Shown piece by piece: positions 8,301 through 17,890 of a stretch of DNA of 64,000 nucleotides. The position numbers and the translations under genes are program-made. The notes beneath the pieces were generated by a model. The model saw only the letters and a program-made list of their open reading frames with translations. It did not search any database and was not told where the DNA came from. Positions within the stretch are counted from its first letter, which is position 1. Each line of letters begins with the position of its first letter. Source of the DNA: Elioraea thermophila (ex Habib et al. 2022) (GTDB lineage: Bacteria; Pseudomonadota; Alphaproteobacteria; Acetobacterales; Acetobacteraceae); assembly GCF_003336755.1 (NCBI RefSeq), contig NZ_QMDI01000002.1, forward strand, positions 930,001-994,000, in the 5' to 3' direction.

Positions 8301-10301
8301 GAGTACCGGCTGAAGCACGCCGAGGTGTACGGCAAGGCGCCGGGGCCGAACTTCTGGGGCGCGCTGCAGAAGGTCACACCGATCCTCGCCACCATCGACG
8401 ACCACGAGGTGATCAACGACTTCTCGGGCGGAGCCCCCGCTTCGTCCGATCCGCGTTTCCCGGAAACCACGGGCCTGATCAACGAGACGGAACTCTTCTG
8501 CAACGGGCTGCAGGCGTTCCAGGAGTACAACGCGATCGAGGACCGGGTCTGGTCCGGCACCGGCGACGCACGCGTCGACGGTCGCTACGACCTCTACCGT
8601 TACCAGACCTTCGGGTCGGATGCGGCGGTGTTCGTGCTCGATGCGCGCTCCTTCCGCGACGCGCCGATCGCCGCCTGGAACGGCACGCCGGCCGACCTGC
8701 CGCGCTTCCTCGCCGAGGCCTTCACGCCCGGCCGCACCATGCTCGGCCGCCCGCAGATCGAGCGGCTGAAGGCGGATCTGCTCGATGCCGAAGCGAAGGG
8801 CATCACCTGGAAGTTCGTGCACGTGCCGGAGCCGATCCAGAACCTCGGCCCGCTCGCCGCGGTCGACCGCTTCGAGGGCTACGCGGCGGAACGCACCGAG
8901 CTCCTGCGCTTCATCGACGAGAACCGGATCGACAACGTCGTCTTCGTCGCCGCCGACGTGCACGGCACGGTGACGAACAACCTCACCTACCAGCGGGCGC
9001 CGGGCGGGGCGCAGATCGCGCTGCCGTCCTTCGAGATCACCACGGGCTCCGTCGCGTTCGACCCGCCCTTCGCGCCGGCCGCGATCGGGCTCGCGCGCGC
9101 GCTCGGTCTCATCACCCCGGCCCAGTTCGCGCTGTGGCAGTCGCTGCCGATCGCACCCGATGGGGACAGCATCCCGAACGACAAGGACGATGTCTTCAAG
9201 CTGATCATCGACCAGAACATCACCCCGCTCGGCTACGACCCGGTCGGGCTGAACGCCGTGCTGCCGCAGGCGCGCGCCCTGCTGGAGGCCACTTTGCTTC
9301 AGGGCGACTACCTCGCCGCCCACACCTATGGCTGGACGGAGTTCGACGTCGACGCCGTCACGGGGATCCTCACCGTGCGCACGTGGGGCATCGACGACTA
9401 CCGCGCCAAGCCCGACGGGTCGTTCGAGGCGCCGCGCGTCGTCAGTGAATTCACGGTCGAGGCGACGCGGGCGATCACCTTCGACCTCGCGAAGACGATG
9501 ACCCGCTTCCCGACAGCGGAAGGCCCCGGGCGCAACGCGCAGGACAATCTCTCCACCGGCTTCCGCTACCAGGCGGAGCGGGTGGCAGGCGTGCAGGACA
9601 GCCGCGAGCTCACGGACTCGACCGGCTCGCACGTCAATCGCTTCCTCGCTTCGCTCGGTGACGTCACCATTCGGGAGGCGTTCTTCGAGCGTGGCCCGTC
9701 GCAGACCGGCGCCGTCGCGACCCTCGACTGGATCGATCGCGACACCGCCCTGTTGCGCAACGAGGCCGGCTACGACGCGGTGCGCGGCGTGCGAATCGAC
9801 GAGTTCTCCGGCAAGGCGCTCACCGTGCGCGGCTTCCAGGACGTGCAACTCCGCCTCGATGGGCATGGGGCGCAGACGCTGACGGTGGAGGGCGCACGCT
9901 GGGCCTTCGTGCTCACGGGCTTCGGCGATGACGCGATCGCCATCACCATCGGCGCGCAGGGTCGTGGTGGCGCTCAGGTCTACGTCGACGGCGGGGCCGG
10001 CGACGACGTGATCGAGCTCGCCTTCGCCGCCGAGGCGTCGGCGGGCACCATCAGCTCGGCGCGGCAGACGGTGAAGGGCGGAGCGGGCGACGACGTGATC
10101 ATCGGCCGCGGCGGCACGGTGGTCGCGCTCTACGACGGGCTGCGCGAGGACTTCTCCATCACGCGCGCACCGGACGGGCGGTTCGTCATCGTCGACCTCA
10201 ACCCCGTCGATGGCGACGAGGGCACGGATCTGCTCGCGGGCGTGGCGCAGCTGCAGTTCGCCGACGCCCTCGTGCGCCTCGACGACACCCTCTGGCTTTG
10301 A
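5361..10301 (+). CDS. Giant secreted nuclease/phosphatase fusion: lamin-tail-like + ExeM-type nuclease + PhoD + beta-roll
   Basis: 1646 residues. Residues 1-190 look like a lamin-tail-type domain (RINEFVFNHTG...EYVEVFG), then a short proline run. An OB-fold region and an endonuclease/exonuclease/phosphatase domain follow from about 493: KVASFNVLNFF, GLNELEND, INHFKSKSG, GDLNAY near 723, SLDHML, SDHDPLLLG near 814. This is the ExeM/NucH extracellular DNase layout. From about 829 a PhoD-type phosphatase follows: GDTIYADY near 958, DDHEVINDF near 1012, AADVHG near 1196. The C-terminus has GGAGDDVI beta-roll repeats and the same terminal module as the gene before. It lacks a signal peptide. One chain could cut DNA and release phosphate from the products. 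It lies 63 nt downstream of its partner, with the SD-like GAGGGAG before ATG 5361. Confidence 0.88.
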   Translation: MSRMPRINEFVFNHTGIDTREYVEVFGDPNASLADLWLVLIEGDSGTTLGNVIFRTQLGLTNADGIWWTGFLPQDSLQNGTQTLLLVRDFTGTLNQDLDTDNDGVLDATPWAAIVDGIAVSDGGANDRTYAGVEVLGPAFAGGAFAPGGASRIPDGDGAWTRNAFNGEGIPGLPGGPVAAGEARNTPGALNAPPPPPPPGPVITRISAVQGPGDTSPLLGQTVTVEAIVIGDFQNGDADTKRNLGGFFLQEEMADWDADPLTSEGLFIFQPSAVAGAVSLGDRVRVTGTVEEFFGLTQLRASAITVVQAGAVEPADILSLAVPVTLPTAGVTLNQNGRFQPDLERFEGMLVRFPQTLTISEQFNLDRFNEIRLYAGEEPGERPFSFTQVNDPSVAGFEAHLRAVGARTITYDDGINAQNLPVDLLDGFAPYATVTAPRMGDTITGLTGVLDYQWAGAAASGSTWRVRSVLDGSNEFTRGVNPRPDVPDVGGTLKVASFNVLNFFTTLNTPGASTAIGLAPRGANSTAEFDRQAQKLVTTLLTLDADIIGLNELENDFLAGSAGNALAFLVDLMNETLGENRYAWVDPGVRFLGDDAIAVGFIFDTGAVRLAEGTRPAILTDAVVASLDASLLARSTIGRIFDGPDTSRAVLAVTFEEIASGETFTAAINHFKSKSGTGTGADADRLDGQGNWVNQRLLAAEALNLWLATNPTGSTDPDKLILGDLNAYMREDPIRFLLDRGWINPLFDAPKAYSFVFDGQKGSLDHMLLSPSLFGQMTGIADWHINADEADALDYNLDFGRLPTYFDGMVPWRTSDHDPLLLGLRLAPAPFPNAVSSGDVDQDSAVLWALVPVRGAVRVEWSTDPTFATLAGSATVTVTDPTLPVKVLAKGLEAGTRYHYRFIDSLGRMEEGTFATAHALGVNAGFRFGVSGDWRGELAPFPAIANAAARDLDLFVKLGDTIYADYATPLVPKPQAETLAEYRLKHAEVYGKAPGPNFWGALQKVTPILATIDDHEVINDFSGGAPASSDPRFPETTGLINETELFCNGLQAFQEYNAIEDRVWSGTGDARVDGRYDLYRYQTFGSDAAVFVLDARSFRDAPIAAWNGTPADLPRFLAEAFTPGRTMLGRPQIERLKADLLDAEAKGITWKFVHVPEPIQNLGPLAAVDRFEGYAAERTELLRFIDENRIDNVVFVAADVHGTVTNNLTYQRAPGGAQIALPSFEITTGSVAFDPPFAPAAIGLARALGLITPAQFALWQSLPIAPDGDSIPNDKDDVFKLIIDQNITPLGYDPVGLNAVLPQARALLEATLLQGDYLAAHTYGWTEFDVDAVTGILTVRTWGIDDYRAKPDGSFEAPRVVSEFTVEATRAITFDLAKTMTRFPTAEGPGRNAQDNLSTGFRYQAERVAGVQDSRELTDSTGSHVNRFLASLGDVTIREAFFERGPSQTGAVATLDWIDRDTALLRNEAGYDAVRGVRIDEFSGKALTVRGFQDVQLRLDGHGAQTLTVEGARWAFVLTGFGDDAIAITIGAQGRGGAQVYVDGGAGDDVIELAFAAEASAGTISSARQTVKGGAGDDVIIGRGGTVVALYDGLREDFSITRAPDGRFVIVDLNPVDGDEGTDLLAGVAQLQFADALVRLDDTLWL

Positions 10302-10460
10302 TGGGAGCGGCGCCGCAACGTCGGGCCCGCGCCGGCACGCCGCGCGGCCCCGGCAGCGCGGCGCGCGCTGGCCCCCCGGCCCTGCCCGCACTTTCTGCCG
10401 AAAGGGCGCGGCCTTCGTCGTGTCCCTGTCGGTGGCGCCGCGGTCCGGAAGATGGGGCTA

Positions 10461-10535
10461 TGGTTGGGGCGCCAGGATTCGAACCTGGGAATGGCGGAAC
10501 CAAAATCCGCTGCCTTACCGCTTGGCGACGCCCCA
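10461..10535 (-). tRNA. tRNA-Gln (anticodon UUG)
   Basis: On the minus strand the full cloverleaf is readable. The acceptor TGGGGCG pairs with CGCCCCA, the anticodon stem is GCGGA/TCCGC with loop TTTTGGT (anticodon TTG), and the T arm is CCAGG-TTCGAAT-CCTGG. Discriminator A and an encoded CCA complete it. It is 75 nt including CCA. Confidence 0.97.
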
Positions 10536-10589
10536 AGCGCGCCTCTCTCTACGCGCGCGGGGCCGCCTGCGGCAAGAGAGGGGGCAGGT

Positions 10590-10793
10590 TCAGGAGGCCG
10601 GCCGCCGCGACCGCCCTGCCGCCGTGCGTTTCGGCGCCTCGAGCACGGCATGGGCCGCGGCGAGCAGTACGAGGGCAGCCTCACGTCGACCATGCGCCGA
10701 AGCGGACTGGGCGAGGGTGATCAGCCGGTCCGACACCACGAGCGGGCTCGCCGGCGCGGCACGGGCGGGAGATGGGCGAGGCGCTTTCATCAT
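10590..10793 (-). CDS. Small hypothetical protein, 67 residues
   Basis: The start MMKAPRPSPARAAP is preceded by AAGGACACG, a good Shine-Dalgarno site about 5 nt from the ATG at 10793. The chain has a Pro/Ala-rich N-terminus, then a predicted helix (SDRLITLAQSASAHGRREAALVLLAAAHAVLEAPK) and a basic tail. Regular helix periodicity and the ribosome site argue that it is real. It stands alone between tRNA-Gln and the divergent metallo-hydrolase gene. I do not recognise the family and propose no function. Confidence 0.5.
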   Translation of the reverse strand: MMKAPRPSPARAAPASPLVVSDRLITLAQSASAHGRREAALVLLAAAHAVLEAPKRTAAGRSRRPAS

Positions 10794-10940
10794 CGTGTCC
10801 TTCCCTTCAGCCGGGGCATGCGCAAGCATGGGCTGAAACCGTCACCAAAGGGTGAAGACGACGGTAGGACAGTGCGGCCGGGAACGGTGTGCGCCCGCTC
10901 ACCGCGCCGCTCGTGCCCTATCGAACTGGGAGACCGAACG

Positions 10941-11912
10941 ATGATCCCTCGCCGCCCCGCTCTCGTGGGCCTCACCACCCTGCCGTTCGCCGCGGCGAGC
11001 GCGCCCCGGGCCGCCTCCGCCGCAGCACCGAAGGCCGGGGTAGCGGCCCCGGGCTTTCATCGCATCCGCCTCGGCGAGGTCGAAATCACCGCCTTGCTCG
11101 ACGGCGGCATGCGCATGCCGGAGGCGAACGCGCCCCGTTTCTTTCGCGACTACGACGAAGCCGTCGTGCGTCGCCTGCGCGAACGCGCCTTCTGGGTCGA
11201 GGGCTTCCTGCATCAGCCGGTCGGCGCATACGTGATCAACACGGGGCGCCATCTTGCGCTGATCGATTGCGGCGGTGCCGACTGGTTCTTTCCCGGCACG
11301 GGCCGACTGCACCAGGCACTGGCCGCCTCCGGCTATCGCCCGGAACAGGTCGATGCCGTGCTGCTCACCCACATCCACCCCGAGCACGCGCTCGGCCTCG
11401 TTGACGGCGAAGGCCGGCGCGCCTTCCCTAACGCCGAGGTCGTCGTGTCCGCCCAGGACCACGCGTTCTGGACCGACCCGGCGATGGAATCGCGCGTCCC
11501 CCAAGGCCCGCGCTTCATCCAGGCCGCGCGGCGTGCGGTCGGGCCCTATGCCGATCGCATCCGCACCTTCGACGCCGGGCGAGAGACCGAGGTGCTGCCG
11601 GGCATCACCGCCGTCCCCGCCATTGGCCATACGCCTGGCCATGTCTCCTACCGCATCGCGTCCGGCAACGAGGCGATGCTGATCTGGGGCGACGTGACGC
11701 ACCAGACGGTGATCCAGCTCGCCAACCCGCGCTGGCGCCTCGCGATCGACGTCGACCCCGACGCGGCGGTGGCCTCGCGCCTGGCCACCCTCGCGATGCT
11801 CGCCGCCGAGCGTATGCTGGTGGGCGGGGTGCATCTCCCGTGGCCCGCCTTCGGCCGCATCGTGCCGGACGGCGAGGGCTACCTGTTCGTGCCGAGGCCC
11901 TGGCAACTCTGA
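10941..11912 (+). CDS. Tat-exported MBL-fold metallo-hydrolase
   Basis: 323 residues. The ATG at 10941 follows GGGAGACCGAACG. The N-terminus (IPRRPALVGLTTLPFAAASA) fits a Tat signal peptide. The metallo-beta-lactamase fold is shown by LIDCGGADWFFPGTG, LLTHIHPEHALGL, GHTPGHVSY and IWGDVTH. The zinc motif reads HIHPEH, with Glu where most members have Asp (HxHxDH); the other ligand positions look intact. Such stand-alone periplasmic members include lactonase-like and quorum-quenching hydrolases, but the substrate cannot be read from the sequence. The gene ends about 50 bp before zapE, which has its own promoter. Confidence 0.85.
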   Translation: MIPRRPALVGLTTLPFAAASAPRAASAAAPKAGVAAPGFHRIRLGEVEITALLDGGMRMPEANAPRFFRDYDEAVVRRLRERAFWVEGFLHQPVGAYVINTGRHLALIDCGGADWFFPGTGRLHQALAASGYRPEQVDAVLLTHIHPEHALGLVDGEGRRAFPNAEVVVSAQDHAFWTDPAMESRVPQGPRFIQAARRAVGPYADRIRTFDAGRETEVLPGITAVPAIGHTPGHVSYRIASGNEAMLIWGDVTHQTVIQLANPRWRLAIDVDPDAAVASRLATLAMLAAERMLVGGVHLPWPAFGRIVPDGEGYLFVPRPWQL

Positions 11913-11928
11913 ACCGCGCGGGCGGCAC

Positions 11929-11958
11929 TTGAAGCCGCCGCCCCGCCCGGGCTAGGGC
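11929..11958 (+). promoter_or_regulatory. Promoter of zapE
   Basis: TTGAAG (11929-11934), then GCTAGGGC (11951-11958), resembling the Caulobacter housekeeping consensus TTGACGS-N10-14-GCTANAWC. The predicted transcript start lies only a few nt before the ATG at 11969, so the mRNA may be nearly leaderless. Confidence 0.5.
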
Positions 11959-11968
11959 GCGGGCCGTC

Positions 11969-13165
11969 ATGCAGCACCCGCCGCCCGGGCCCGCCTTGCC
12001 GGCGGAGGTCGTCGCCGCCTCGGCCCAGGGGCCCCTCCCCGGCCTGCGTGCCCGCGTCGCCGCCGGCCTCCTCGAGCACGACCCCGCTCAGGCACTCGCC
12101 GCCGAACGGCTGCAGGAGCTCTGGCGCGCGCTCGCCGGATACGATCCGCAGCGGGAACGGTCGGGCGGGCTCCTCTCCTCGCTCCGCTCCCGCCTCGGCT
12201 TCCACCGCCTGCGCACCCCGCGCGAGGACGGCACCGAGGCGCCGCAGGGTCTCTATCTCGTCGGCGCGGTCGGCCGCGGCAAGTCCATGCTGATGGACCT
12301 CTTCTTCGACACCGCCCCGCTCCCCCGCAAGCGCCGCGTGCACTTTCATCGCTTCATGCAGGAGGCGCACGCCTTCCTGCACGAATTCCGCCGCAAGGCC
12401 GCGCGCGAGATCGACCCGATCCCGCCGCTCGCCGACCAGATCGCGGCCCGCGCCGCCCTTCTCTGCTTCGACGAGTTCCAGGTGCACGACATCGTCGATG
12501 CGATGATTCTGGGCCGCTTGTTCGAGGCCCTGTTCGCGCGTGGCGTCGTCGTCGTCGCCACCTCGAACACCCTGCCCGACGATCTCTACAAGGACGGGCT
12601 GCAGCGCGACCGCTTCCTGCCCTTCATCCGGCTGATCAAGGAGCGCCTCGATGTGATCGTGCTCGAAGTGGGGCGCGACTACCGGCGCGATCGGCTCGCC
12701 GCCGTCGGCGTGTGGCACGTGCCGGCGGATGCGGCGGCGGAGGCCGCGCTCGATGCCGCCTTCCTCGAGTTCGCGGGCGAACCCGGCGCCCCCCTCACCC
12801 TCTCCGTGCTCGGCCGCCGCCTCACCCTGCCCCGTGCGGCGAACGGGGTCGCGCGCGCCTCCTTCACCGAACTTTGCGGCCAGGCCCTGGGGCCGGCCGA
12901 CTATCTGGCGCTCGCCACCCACATGCACACGCTGCTGATCGACCGCATCCCCCGCCTCGGCCCGGAGAACTTCGACGCCGCCCGGCGCTTCATCACCTTG
13001 ATCGACGCGCTCTACGATCACCGCGTGAAGCTGATCGCCTCCGCCGCCGATCATCCCGACCGCCTCTATGACCGTGGCGAAAACGCCGAGATGTTCAAGC
13101 GCACCGCTTCGCGTCTGATGGAGATGCAGTCGCGCGACTATCTCGGCCTGCCCCATCTGCCGTGA
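11969..13165 (+). CDS. zapE: Cell division protein ZapE (AFG1-like ATPase)
   Basis: 398 residues, the usual size. The Walker A is [14 protein letters not shown] near residue 100. The Walker B/DEFQVHD motif ([18 protein letters not shown]) and the sensor [19 protein letters not shown] are both hallmarks of the AFG1/ZapE family, as is RFLPFI. ZapE is an ATPase of the inner-membrane side that acts at the Z-ring during constriction. The next gene begins inside its stop codon (GTGA), so they are translationally coupled. In alphaproteobacteria this gene is commonly found close to mdh-sucC-sucD, as here. Confidence 0.95.
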   Translation: MQHPPPGPALPAEVVAASAQGPLPGLRARVAAGLLEHDPAQALAAERLQELWRALAGYDPQRERSGGLLSSLRSRLGFHRLRTPREDGTEAPQGLYLVGAVGRGKSMLMDLFFDTAPLPRKRRVHFHRFMQEAHAFLHEFRRKAAREIDPIPPLADQIAARAALLCFDEFQVHDIVDAMILGRLFEALFARGVVVVATSNTLPDDLYKDGLQRDRFLPFIRLIKERLDVIVLEVGRDYRRDRLAAVGVWHVPADAAAEAALDAAFLEFAGEPGAPLTLSVLGRRLTLPRAANGVARASFTELCGQALGPADYLALATHMHTLLIDRIPRLGPENFDAARRFITLIDALYDHRVKLIASAADHPDRLYDRGENAEMFKRTASRLMEMQSRDYLGLPHLP

Positions 13166-13560
13166 CGACGGATCGCAACGGCGGCGACCATCCGCCACCC
13201 CTCGAGCCCGTCCTGCGCACCGTCGCCATGCCGGCCGACACCAACCCGGCCGGCGACATCTTCGGCGGCTGGGTGATGGCGCAGATGGACTTGGGCGGAG
13301 GGCTGGCGGCGAGCCGGGAGGCGAAAGGGCGCGTGGCGACGGTCGCGGTCGATGCGATGACCTTCAAGCGCCCCGTCAAGGTCGGCGACGAGGTGAGCGT
13401 GTGGGCGGAACTCCTCGCCGTCGGCACCACCTCGCTGCGCTACCGCGTCTCCGCCTGGCGACGCCGGCCCGACCAGGCGGGGCATGTGAAGGTGACGGAG
13501 GCGATCTTCACCTTCGTCGCCCTCGACGCCGAGGGGCGCAAGCGGCCCGTGCGCGGCTGA
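13162..13560 (+). CDS. Acyl-CoA thioesterase, hotdog fold (YciA type)
   Basis: 132 residues with a GTG start overlapping the zapE stop by 4 nt. The hotdog thioesterase signature is clear: [20 protein letters not shown], with the conserved NxxGDxFGGW and catalytic-region Asp. [20 protein letters not shown] and the short C-terminal strand [11 protein letters not shown] follow. Family members hydrolyse acyl-CoA to free acid and CoA, probably as hexamers in the cytoplasm. The preferred chain length cannot be inferred. Its coupling to zapE probably reflects only a shared transcript. Confidence 0.88.
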   Translation: MTTDRNGGDHPPPLEPVLRTVAMPADTNPAGDIFGGWVMAQMDLGGGLAASREAKGRVATVAVDAMTFKRPVKVGDEVSVWAELLAVGTTSLRYRVSAWRRRPDQAGHVKVTEAIFTFVALDAEGRKRPVRG

Positions 13561-13629
13561 GGGAGCGCGCCTGCGGCAGGCGCCATTGGCGATCGCTTAA
13601 CGGACCGCTTGGCACTGTGCGGGGCCAGG

Positions 13630-14994
13630 ATGCCTGCTTCCGCCACCACCGCCGAGCTTTCGGTCGCCGAGCGTTTCGAGGCCTTCGCCGCCGCCGTCGC
13701 CGCCTTGCCGTTCGCCCGCATCCGCGGCCGCATCGTCGGCCTCACCGGGCTGATGGTGGAGGTCGATGGCATCGCCCGCCTGCTCGCGGTGGGGGACAGG
13801 CTGGTCGCGACCGCGCGCGACGGCCGGGCGGTACCGCTCGAGGTGGTCGGTTTCCGTGGCGGCTTGGCCCAGGCGATGGCGCTCGGCGATCTCGCGGGTC
13901 TCGGCCCCGGGCTGTGGGCGGAGCGCGTCGGTGCGCCCGGGCTTGCGCCGTCCGATGCTTGGCTCGGGCGGGTGATCGATCCGCTCGGCGCGCCGATCGA
14001 CGGCAAGGGGCCCCTGCCGCGCGGGCGGCAGATGCGGCCCGTGCGCGCCTCGCCGCCGCCAGCCACGGCGCGCGCGCGCCTCGGCCCCCGTCTCGGCTTG
14101 GGCGTGCGCGTGCTCGACCTGTTCACCGCCTGCCGGGAAGGCCAGCGCCTGGGTCTGTTCGCCGCCTCCGGGGTGGGCAAATCGACGCTCATGGCCTCCC
14201 TCGCCCGCAAGGCGGAATGCGATGTCGCCGTCATCGCTCTGGTGGGTGAGCGCGGGCGCGAGGTGCGCGAGTTCGTCGAGGACGATCTCGGCCCCGAGGG
14301 GATGGCGCGTTCCGTCGTCGTCGTCGCCACCTCGGACGCGCCGCCGCTTCTCCGCCGCGAAGCCGCGCTCGCCGCCATGACGGTGGCCGAGCATTTCCGC
14401 GATCGGGGGAAGCGCGTGCTGCTGATGATGGACAGCGTGACGCGCTTCTGTCTCGCGCTCCGCGAGATCGGCCTGTCCGCCGGCGAGCCGCCCACCACGC
14501 GCGGCTACCCGCCGTCCGTGTTCGCCGAACTGCCGCGGCTCCTCGAGCGCGCGGGGCCGGGGCTCGAAGGGTCGGGCGGCTCGATCACCGGGCTGTTCAC
14601 CGTCCTCGTCGAGGGCGACGATCACGACGAGCCGGTGGCGGACGCGGTGCGCGGCATCCTCGACGGACACGTCGTGCTCGATCGCCGCATCGGCGAACGC
14701 GGCCGCTACCCGGCCGTCGACGTGCTGCGGAGCGTCAGCCGGGCAGCGAACGGGGTGCTTGATGCGCGCGAACGCGCGCTCATCGCCCGTGCGCGCCGCC
14801 TGCTCTCCCTCTACGCCGATCTCGAGGACATGGTGCGGCTCGGTGCCTATCGCCCAGGCAACGACGCCGAGGCCGATGAGGCCGTTCGCCTCGCCCCGGA
14901 GATCGAAAAACTCCTCGCCCAGGAGAAGGACGAGGTCTCGCCCCCGGCCGAGGCCTTCGCCCGCCTCGCCGCAGTGTTGGGCGAACCGATGTGA
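13630..14994 (+). CDS. fliI: Flagellar export ATPase FliI
   Basis: 454 residues from the ATG at 13630; a TTG at 13609 is a weaker alternative. The F1-beta-like ATPase has GLFAASGVGKSTLMASLAR (Walker A, near 175), VALVGERGREVREFVED, the Walker B region VLLMMDSVTRFCLALRE, and GEPPTTRGYPPSVFAELP. GSITGLFTVLVEGDDHDEP distinguishes FliI/SctN ATPases from F1 subunits. The pairing with a FliJ-like gene downstream points to the flagellum rather than a type III injectisome. FliI hexamers sit under the export gate and help load substrates. No other flagellar structural gene lies in this window. Confidence 0.93.
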   Translation: MPASATTAELSVAERFEAFAAAVAALPFARIRGRIVGLTGLMVEVDGIARLLAVGDRLVATARDGRAVPLEVVGFRGGLAQAMALGDLAGLGPGLWAERVGAPGLAPSDAWLGRVIDPLGAPIDGKGPLPRGRQMRPVRASPPPATARARLGPRLGLGVRVLDLFTACREGQRLGLFAASGVGKSTLMASLARKAECDVAVIALVGERGREVREFVEDDLGPEGMARSVVVVATSDAPPLLRREAALAAMTVAEHFRDRGKRVLLMMDSVTRFCLALREIGLSAGEPPTTRGYPPSVFAELPRLLERAGPGLEGSGGSITGLFTVLVEGDDHDEPVADAVRGILDGHVVLDRRIGERGRYPAVDVLRSVSRAANGVLDARERALIARARRLLSLYADLEDMVRLGAYRPGNDAEADEAVRLAPEIEKLLAQEKDEVSPPAEAFARLAAVLGEPM

Positions 14995-15010
14995 TCGTCA
15001 GGGCAGGATC

Positions 15011-15409
15011 ATGAGCCGTCGCACCGACCCCTTCGCCACCTTGCTGAAGCTCCGCCGCGCCGAGGTCGAGGAAGCCCGGCGGGATCTCGCCGATGCGCTG
15101 GCTCAGGCGGCGGCCCATGCCACGGAGGCGCGCGAGGCCTTCGCCGCGCTCGAGCGTGAGGCGGCCTCCGACCCGGCCCTCTACGCCGCCTGGTTGCCGC
15201 GCGGCATCGAACGCGCGCTCAGTGCCGCCGCCAAGGCGCAAGCGTCGGAACAGGCGGTGGAAGCGGCCCGCCTCGCGCTCGCCGAAGCCCGCGCGGCCGA
15301 ACGTGCGGTGGAGGTGATGGCGGAACGCCGGGCGGCCGACGAGGCGCGCCGGCGCGCCCGCAAGGAGCAGGCGGCCCTGGACGAGGCTGGCCAGCGCCGC
15401 GCGGGTTGA
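15011..15409 (+). CDS. fliJ: FliJ-like flagellar export stalk/chaperone protein
   Basis: 132 residues starting 16 nt after fliI. The whole chain is one long, charged alpha-helical coiled coil rich in Ala/Glu/Arg (DPFATLLKLRRAEVEEARRDLADALAQ...). That is the size and character of FliJ, the stalk that fits into the FliI ring. FliJ sequences are poorly conserved, so the call rests on position and helical pattern rather than motifs. The Arg/Ala-rich C-terminal end is typical of short coiled-coil export proteins. Confidence 0.75.
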   Translation: MSRRTDPFATLLKLRRAEVEEARRDLADALAQAAAHATEAREAFAALEREAASDPALYAAWLPRGIERALSAAAKAQASEQAVEAARLALAEARAAERAVEVMAERRAADEARRRARKEQAALDEAGQRRAG

Positions 15410-16660
<1,251 letters not shown>

Positions 16661-16691
16661 ACCCGCACGCCGCCGCGGAAGGGAGGTCGCG

Positions 16692-17888
16692 ATGAACATC
16701 CACGAGTACCAGGCGAAGGAGCTCCTGCGGAAATACGGCGTCGCCGTGCTGCAGGGCGGGGTGGCGTGGACCGCCGACGAGGCGGGGCGCATCGCCGCCT
16801 CGCTGCCGGGCCCCGTGTCGGTGGTGAAGGCGCAGATCCACGCCGGCGGGCGCGGCAAGGGCCGTTTCGAAGGCGATTCGTCGGGCAAAGGCGGCGTGCG
16901 ACTCGCCCGCTCGCCCGAGGAGGCGGCCGAGCACGCGCGCGCCATGCTCGGGCATGTCCTCGTCACCGCCCAGACGGGACCGGCGGGGAAGAAGGTGCAG
17001 CGCGTCTACGTCGAAGAGGGCTGCGACATCGCGCGCGAACTCTACCTGGGTCTTCTCGTCGATCGCGGGGCGGGGCGGGTCGCCGTCATCGCCTCCTCGG
17101 AAGGCGGGGTGGAAATCGAGGAAGTCGCCGCCACACACCCGGAACGGATCCTGCGCGAGACGATCGATCCGGCAACCGGGCTGATGCCCTTCCAGGCGCG
17201 CAAGCTCGCTTTCGGGCTCGGGCTCAAGGGCAAGGAGGTCGCCCAGTTCACCGCCTTCGTCACGGCGGCGGCGCGCGCCTTCGTCGACCTCGATTGCGGC
17301 ATCCTCGAGATCAACCCGCTCGTGGTGACGAAGGACGGCGCGGTGGTCGCGCTCGATGCCAAGATGGCCTTCGACGACAACGCCCTGTTCCGTCACCCCG
17401 ACCTCGCCGCCTTGCGCGACGAGACGGAGATGGACCCTCGCGAGCTCGAGGCCGCCAAGCACGATCTCAACTACGTGGCGCTCGACGGCAACATCGGCTG
17501 CATGGTCAACGGCGCGGGCCTCGCCATGGCGACGATGGACATCATCAAGCTCTACGGCGGCGAGCCCGCCAACTTCCTCGATGTCGGCGGTGGGGCGACG
17601 AAGGAGCGCGTGACCGCGGCGTTCAAGATCATCCTCTCCGACCCGAAGGTGGAAGGGATCCTGGTCAACATCTTCGGCGGCATCATGCGCTGCGACGTGA
17701 TCGCGGAAGGCGTGGTGGCGGCCGCGCGCGAAGTGAGCCTCAACGTTCCCCTCGTGGTCCGGCTCGAGGGCACGAACGTGGAGCTCGGCAAGCGCATCCT
17801 CGCCGCTTCGGGCCTGCCGATCGTCTCGGCCGACAACCTGGCCGACGCAGCGGAGAAGATCGTGCGCGAAGTGAAGAAGGCGGCCTGA
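16692..17888 (+). CDS. sucC: Succinyl-CoA synthetase (ADP-forming) beta subunit
   Basis: 398 residues, standard length. The ATP-grasp domain opens with [17 protein letters not shown]. It has [12 protein letters not shown] (nucleotide loop), [28 protein letters not shown] and [15 protein letters not shown]. The CoA-ligase domain has [24 protein letters not shown] and [13 protein letters not shown]. It forms ATP while cleaving succinyl-CoA, in complex with SucD. GGGAGG before the ATG is a strong ribosome site. Only 2 nt separate its stop from sucD. Confidence 0.97.
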   Translation: MNIHEYQAKELLRKYGVAVLQGGVAWTADEAGRIAASLPGPVSVVKAQIHAGGRGKGRFEGDSSGKGGVRLARSPEEAAEHARAMLGHVLVTAQTGPAGKKVQRVYVEEGCDIARELYLGLLVDRGAGRVAVIASSEGGVEIEEVAATHPERILRETIDPATGLMPFQARKLAFGLGLKGKEVAQFTAFVTAAARAFVDLDCGILEINPLVVTKDGAVVALDAKMAFDDNALFRHPDLAALRDETEMDPRELEAAKHDLNYVALDGNIGCMVNGAGLAMATMDIIKLYGGEPANFLDVGGGATKERVTAAFKIILSDPKVEGILVNIFGGIMRCDVIAEGVVAAAREVSLNVPLVVRLEGTNVELGKRILAASGLPIVSADNLADAAEKIVREVKKAA

Positions 17889-17890
17889 CG

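Noticed and set aside
3978-10391. A 2137-codon open frame on the minus strand opposite the two hydrolase genes
   Set aside because: It is the antisense of two genes with clear domains. In very GC-rich DNA such mirror frames stay open by codon bias, and its translation (Glu/Arg/Val-rich, repetitive) shows no domain.
13609-13626. A sigma-54-like TTGGCAC sequence before fliI
   Set aside because: The GC dinucleotide does not fall at the required distance from GG (it is one base off), so it does not qualify as a -24/-12 promoter.
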